DNA of 64,000 nucleotides from Sipunculus nudus (Eukaryota; Annelida; Sipuncula; Golfingiida; Sipunculidae): NCBI GenBank assembly GCA_026874595.1, contig CM049311.1, positions 51,959,676 to 52,023,675 of the forward strand, read 5' to 3'. Shown piece by piece: positions 62,301 to 64,000 of this stretch (position 1 is its first letter; each line of letters starts with the position of its first letter). The notes under the pieces were generated by a model. It saw only the letters and a program-made list of their open reading frames with translations, ran no database searches and was not told where the DNA came from. The position numbers and the translations under genes were made by a program.

Positions 62301-63381
62301 GATTTTGAGCTTTTTCACAGAAAAAAATAACAACAGTTCGAGAAAAATTTCCTTTGTTATGTTGTGCTTCTACATTTTTAGCATAAGTTTATTATTGTTA
62401 TTTTATTGCCTGGTAATATGAGACTTTCATTGAAAACCTATAATACAAAGCTAAAAATTAATCGCCGCCCGCCCTCATTGATTAACGAAACAAGTGCCTG
62501 AGAAACAAACTCTAATTTAGCCTAGTATGTTCCACATTTTAGTGCTATTGTACTTTTGCAATTATTTTACTCAATTGGCAGATCAAATCCAAAAAGGTCT
62601 ACGTATTTAGAATGAAACAAAACATACCTTAAAAAAATGTATTAGTAATTCAATAAAATCAATCTGTTCTTATAATGTCTCCACTCAATTGATGAAAGCC
62701 ATGGTAATTAGTCGCATGGTCAAACAACATTTTTAAACTGCTGATCGATTGTTTAGTATCATAAAAAATTACCATCATAGTGAGGCCAGCAACGCATAGC
62801 AGTAGGCATGTCACTTGACCTTAGCTCCAGAGGAACAGAGGGGTTGTAAAATATTAAGGTTGTTTTTTGTCATGAGGTGTTTCATCTCAAACAGGGCCTT
62901 TGGCCCCTTTTTAACTCTAGTATCAATTTGTGTGTTCATAATATTATGTTCATGATAAAGATTTCCAAATTCAAAGGAGTAGTTTGAAACTTATTATATA
63001 TACTTATAATATTTTATATAAATTATTTATGTATTATCTTTCAAAACAGTTGCATACAGGATTAGTATGTCCCGTCACTGAGTTATACATGAACTTTAAT
63101 TTTGCTTTGGCAGCTTCAGTAGTGGCTGATATGGTGACCTTATTGCCAGTAAAAACTGTAGTGGTACCGAAAGAATAAAAGAACGAAAACGGTACCGACA
63201 TTAACTATTGATACATTGCATTATCTAATTCAGACGCAGCTGGTGCGCTGAGTGGGGCGACTACTGCAGACCCAACGCTAAAAAGAAGTACGCCCGCTGC
63301 TGTGGAAACCTTCGTTGTGCATGTGGACTCTTATGGGGCCGCTCACGCTGCACGTGCAAGGGCAAGATCTTCGGCCGCTAG
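31803..63381 (+). CDS. secreted eight-cysteine cystine-knot prepropeptide (agatoxin-like type), 3 coding exons
   Basis: Seen: three exons (31803-31875, 62084-62165, 63234-63381) join in frame with GT-AG junctions (intron phases 1 and 2) into 303 nt, 100 residues plus stop. Order: signal peptide about 1-19, acidic propeptide about 20-53 (nine Asp/Glu between 25 and 51), Arg52-Arg53 cleavage site, cysteine-rich peptide from Ser54, and a Gly99-Arg100 end that predicts C-terminal amidation of Phe98. Cysteines are at 56, 63, 74, 75, 80, 82, 91 and 93. Known: the order C-C-CC-C-C-C-C with two C-X-C pairs is that of eight-cysteine inhibitor cystine knots, including arthropod agatoxin-like neuropeptides, spider agatoxins and conotoxin framework XV. 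Inference: a secreted neuropeptide, venom-type or defence peptide; endogenous neuropeptide is favoured because of the dibasic site and amidation signal. The fold is well supported by spacing; the role is open. Confidence 0.85.
31960..31999. repeat. (TA)n microsatellite in intron 1
   Basis: TA run 85 bp inside intron 1. Confidence 0.95.
32012..32174. mobile_element. foldback (inverted-repeat) element in intron 1
   Basis: TTTCACGCCTCCATA (32036-32050) is matched exactly by its complement TATGGAGGCGTGAAA (about 32137-32151). Imperfect complementarity extends outward to about 40 bp on each arm. About 86 bp separate the arms. It begins 13 bp after a (TA)n run and 136 bp after exon 1. No coding frame; a small MITE or a structured RNA hairpin are both possible. 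Confidence 0.6.
35210..35284. repeat. compound (AT)n-(GA)n microsatellite
   Basis: AT run passing into a GA run at 35255. Confidence 0.95.
36146..36189. repeat. (TA)n microsatellite
   Basis: Uninterrupted TA run. Confidence 0.95.
37604..37795. repeat. 38-bp tandem repeat, 5 units
   Basis: Near-identical units, each with two perfect palindromes, CCCGGG and AGTATACT. The fourth unit has a small insertion (AATAATAATACC). Confidence 0.92.
37800..40299. other. intron 1, no exon recognised
   Basis: A (CT)n run is at 38852-38870. From about 39640 the sequence is unusually rich in TCGTA/TACGA words. No coding exon is supported. Confidence 0.5.
40300..40628 (+). mobile_element. inverted-repeat element (MITE family 1), copy 3, best preserved
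   Basis: 329 bp flanked by TTA on both sides (40297-40299 and 40629-40631). The ends are imperfect inverted repeats of about 37 bp, both starting GGCCAAAA and both reaching GTTCTCAGGCAC inward. No protein is encoded. A 3-bp TWA-type duplication with GGC ends fits PIF/Harbinger-type MITEs, but no transposase is present to confirm the superfamily. Confidence 0.85.
41315..41388. repeat. (TA)n microsatellite
   Basis: Uninterrupted TA run. Confidence 0.95.
45100..45170. repeat. 36-bp tandem duplication
   Basis: Two imperfect units starting CACGCCAGTCCTT at 45100 and 45136. Confidence 0.8.
46472..46962. mobile_element. hAT-like non-autonomous element rich in GAGTCC/AAGTCC
   Basis: Left end CAGTGGTGTAGTCGAGT and right end ACTTGAGTAACACATCACTG are imperfect inverted repeats of hAT style. 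Flanking octamers ATTCCACA (46464-46471) and ATTCGAGA (46963-46970) match at 6 of 8 positions, a plausible decayed 8-bp target duplication. Both subterminal regions are packed with GAGTCC/AAGTCC hexamers in opposite orientation, as expected of clustered transposase-binding sites. No transposase frame. Confidence 0.7.
48374..48422. repeat. (CT)n microsatellite
   Basis: Uninterrupted CT run. Confidence 0.95.
50079..50322. repeat. cluster of (TA)n microsatellites
   Basis: Three TA runs separated by AT-rich spacers, preceded by a short (CA)n run. Confidence 0.95.
50671..50854. repeat. 41-bp minisatellite, left part (5 units)
   Basis: Units begin at 50671, 50708, 50749, 50790 and 50831. The same repeat resumes at 56126 on the other side of the LINE. 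Confidence 0.92.
51190..52713 (+). pseudogene. LINE copy B ORF1: PHD-like finger, coiled coil, SGNH esterase; one premature stop
   Basis: Starts at ATG 51190 (alternative start 51247). A Cys-rich N-terminal part has C-X2-C pairs. A PHD-like finger follows near residues 108-156 (Cys-His-Cys ... Cys-Cys-X2-Cys-X4-Trp-Phe-His-X2-Cys ... Trp-Asn-Cys-X2-Cys). A coiled coil spans about residues 160-220, then a Ser/Lys-rich linker. The C-terminal domain has Gly-Asp-Ser (block I) and Asp-Gly-Ile-His (block V) of SGNH hydrolases. TGA at 52336-52338 replaces the expected Gly of the block III Gly-Thr-Asn-Asn motif; the frame otherwise continues to 52713. Known role: RNA binding and assistance to retrotransposition. 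Confidence 0.85.
52770..55694 (+). pseudogene. LINE copy B ORF2: endonuclease and reverse transcriptase, three frameshifts
   Basis: Begins 56 bp after ORF1. Endonuclease motifs Leu-Asn-Glu-Thr-Trp-Leu, Val-Tyr-Arg-Ser-Pro, Gly-Asp-Phe-Asn, Ile-Ile-Asp-Leu-Ile-Phe and Ser-Asp-His are present. Frameshifts lie near 53835 (small deletion), 54265 and in the A7 run at about 55370-55376. RT motifs include Tyr-Arg-Pro-Ile-Ser, Gly-Val-Pro-Gln-Gly-Thr-Val-Leu-Gly-Pro and Tyr-Ala-Asp-Asp. Motif A is altered (Leu-Asp-Gln-Thr-Lys-Gly-Phe-Asp) but keeps its Asp. The C-terminal part with Gln-Asn-Arg-Ala-Ala-Arg and Leu-Gln-Trp-Leu is intact after the last shift. Confidence 0.88.
56126..56373. repeat. 41-bp minisatellite, right part (6 units)
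   Basis: Units start at 56128, 56169, 56210, 56251, 56292 and 56333. They continue the array interrupted by the LINE. Confidence 0.92.
56374..62083. other. end of intron 1, no exon recognised
   Basis: Homopolymer runs at 57007-57025 (19 G), 60955-60970 (16 C) and 61571-61586 (16 C). Open frames up to 111 residues (for example 58749-59084) have no recognised domain or fitting splice phase. Confidence 0.5.
62084..62165 (+). CDS. coding exon 2: acidic propeptide of the cystine-knot precursor
   Basis: A pyrimidine-rich tract and TTACAG end intron 1 at 62083. The exon adds two bases to complete Glu25, then encodes residues 26-51 and the first two bases of Arg52; the donor GTAAGG starts at 62166 (phase 2). 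The segment is rich in Glu, Asp, Tyr and Pro and has no cysteine, as expected of an acidic spacer balancing a basic mature peptide. Its last codons begin the Arg-Arg processing site, so the propeptide/mature boundary falls almost exactly on intron 2. Found by phase and frame agreement with the flanking exons; at 82 bp it would be missed by an ORF scan. Confidence 0.8.
62212..62523 (+). mobile_element. inverted-repeat element (MITE family 1), copy 4, in intron 2
   Basis: A diverged copy sharing GTTCTCACCCCCGCATCAAT, the CCTTTGTTATGTTGTGCTT block and a 3' AGTGCCTGAGAA segment with the 40300-40628 copy. It begins about 46 bp inside intron 2 of the peptide gene. Confidence 0.75.
62524..63233. other. 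intron 2 remainder
   Basis: AT-rich; no exon, repeat or RNA gene recognised. Confidence 0.55.
63234..63381 (+). CDS. coding exon 3: eight-cysteine mature peptide
   Basis: The acceptor CTAATTCAG ends at 63233. The exon completes Arg52 and encodes Arg53, the mature region Ser54-Phe98, Gly99-Arg100 and TAG (63379-63381). Cysteine spacing is C-X6-C-X10-CC-X4-C-X-C-X8-C-X-C. The peptide is strongly basic (many Lys/Arg) with Trp at 55, 59 and 86. A Leu-Trp-Gly triplet lies in the loop between the two C-X-C pairs; I recall such a triplet in arthropod agatoxin-like peptides, but this was not checked by search. Loop 2 (10 residues) and the C-X-C loop (8) are longer than the 6 and 6 typical of agatoxins. 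Removal of Arg100 and amidation at Gly99 would leave a 45-residue amidated peptide. Confidence 0.88.
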
Positions 63382-63495
63382 AGGGCATTTGTGTTCCCCG
63401 GAAGCGGAAGTGTCTGTGTAGCGAATGACTGTGTTCAAACGGCCTTGCTCCCCGTGTACTGCTGGTTGGCGTCCCCATCTGTCCTGTGTCCTCAA

Positions 63496-63501
63496 AATAA
63501 A
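63496..63501 (+). terminator. polyadenylation signal AATAAA of the peptide gene
   Basis: A canonical AATAAA lies 115 bp after the stop codon, followed at 63510-63540 by a T/GT-rich stretch of the kind found downstream of cleavage sites. Cleavage is expected near 63515-63520, giving a 3' UTR of about 135 nt. Confidence 0.75.
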
Positions 63502-63520
63502 TGTCTTTTCCTATAACGCT

Positions 63521-64000
63521 TGTTGCTTATTTCCGTGCTTATTTCTTATTTAATTCTGAACTGGAATGACAGGACCACTCTTTAAATAATAAAATAATAC
63601 GTTTTTTCTCTCCCCTCGTTTTATCATCCACTATAATACCACGCGTATCATGGTATATTTTGTAAAGTAAATCCTGATTGATATAAGTAAGCTATGAGTT
63701 GTACAAGAATACACACACGCACATTTGTGAATGCTCTTAAATCCGAAAAAAACTTGTGGTAATTGGAGTTATTCTGAAATTTACATAAAATATCAATTAA
63801 AACCCCAAAAGAACGTTTGACCTGTAATTTCAATGGATCAGATATAAAACATTTCCACCCCAGAACCGTAGGAACAGACATATTCATGAACTTCACTTGC
63901 TGTTACTGTTAACGCCCCATCGATTCAATTTGTGTACCACCGCGAAAGTGTCTGCGCCTTCTGTTCTAATTCAGTCCGATCAAGAAATCTCAGACAACTA
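63521..64000. other. downstream flank of the peptide gene
   Basis: No gene recognised. A minus-strand frame at 63648-63896 has no recognised domain. Confidence 0.5.

Noticed and set aside
63278-63478. Minus-strand open frame of 66 residues
   Set aside because: It is antisense to exon 3 and the 3' UTR of the peptide gene; its openness reflects the base composition of that exon.

Overview
The window is eukaryotic, repeat-rich, AT-rich animal DNA. It shows long introns with GT-AG junctions, many (TA)n microsatellites, CR1/L2-type LINEs, tRNA-derived SINEs, miniature inverted-repeat transposons and two large minisatellite arrays. Together with the peptide gene described below, this suggests a lophotrochozoan, most likely a mollusc. 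That placement is inference; nothing in the window fixes the species.

Only one host gene can be supported. It lies on the + strand in three coding exons (31803-31875, 62084-62165, 63234-63381), which join in frame into a 100-residue secreted prepropeptide. Exon 1 encodes a signal peptide, exon 2 an acidic propeptide, and exon 3 an eight-cysteine peptide with the spacing C-X6-C-X10-CC-X4-C-X-C-X8-C-X-C. It is preceded by a dibasic Arg-Arg site and ends in Gly-Arg before the stop, as in an alpha-amidated peptide. The cysteine order is that of an inhibitor cystine knot of the agatoxin-like / conotoxin framework XV type. A TATA box, CCAAT box, inverted homeodomain-type sites and NK2-like sites lie just upstream of exon 1, and an AATAAA signal follows the stop. 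Intron 1 is about 30.2 kb and filled with mobile elements; intron 2 is about 1.07 kb.

Layout. 1-950: no gene seen. 951-4541: a (TA)n tract and a decayed CR1/L2-type LINE. 4542-10140: single-copy-looking DNA with microsatellites, one inverted-repeat element copy, and a hammerhead-ribozyme-like motif at 8829-8882. 10143-12341: a 61-bp minisatellite followed by an 82-bp repeat. 13621-14410: a second inverted-repeat element copy and a doubled SINE-like unit. 18315-18742: a 400-bp SINE with a perfect 14-bp target duplication. 19690-23215: a 54-bp minisatellite of about 65 units. 24531-24886: a hAT-like element. 29085-29318: a LINE fragment on the minus strand. 31564-31803: the promoter and exon 1. 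32012-62083: intron 1, with a foldback element, a 38-bp repeat, a third inverted-repeat element copy, a hAT-like element at 46472-46962, and a nearly full-length CR1-type LINE at 50855-56120 sitting inside a 41-bp minisatellite. 62084-63520: exon 2, intron 2 (with a fourth inverted-repeat element copy), exon 3 and 3' UTR.

None of the LINE copies is intact: all carry frameshifts and stops. The long open frames in the 54-bp array arise because 54 is a multiple of three, and they are not read as genes here. The strongest candidate for new biology is the cystine-knot peptide gene; the hammerhead-like motif and the inverted-repeat transposon family come next.
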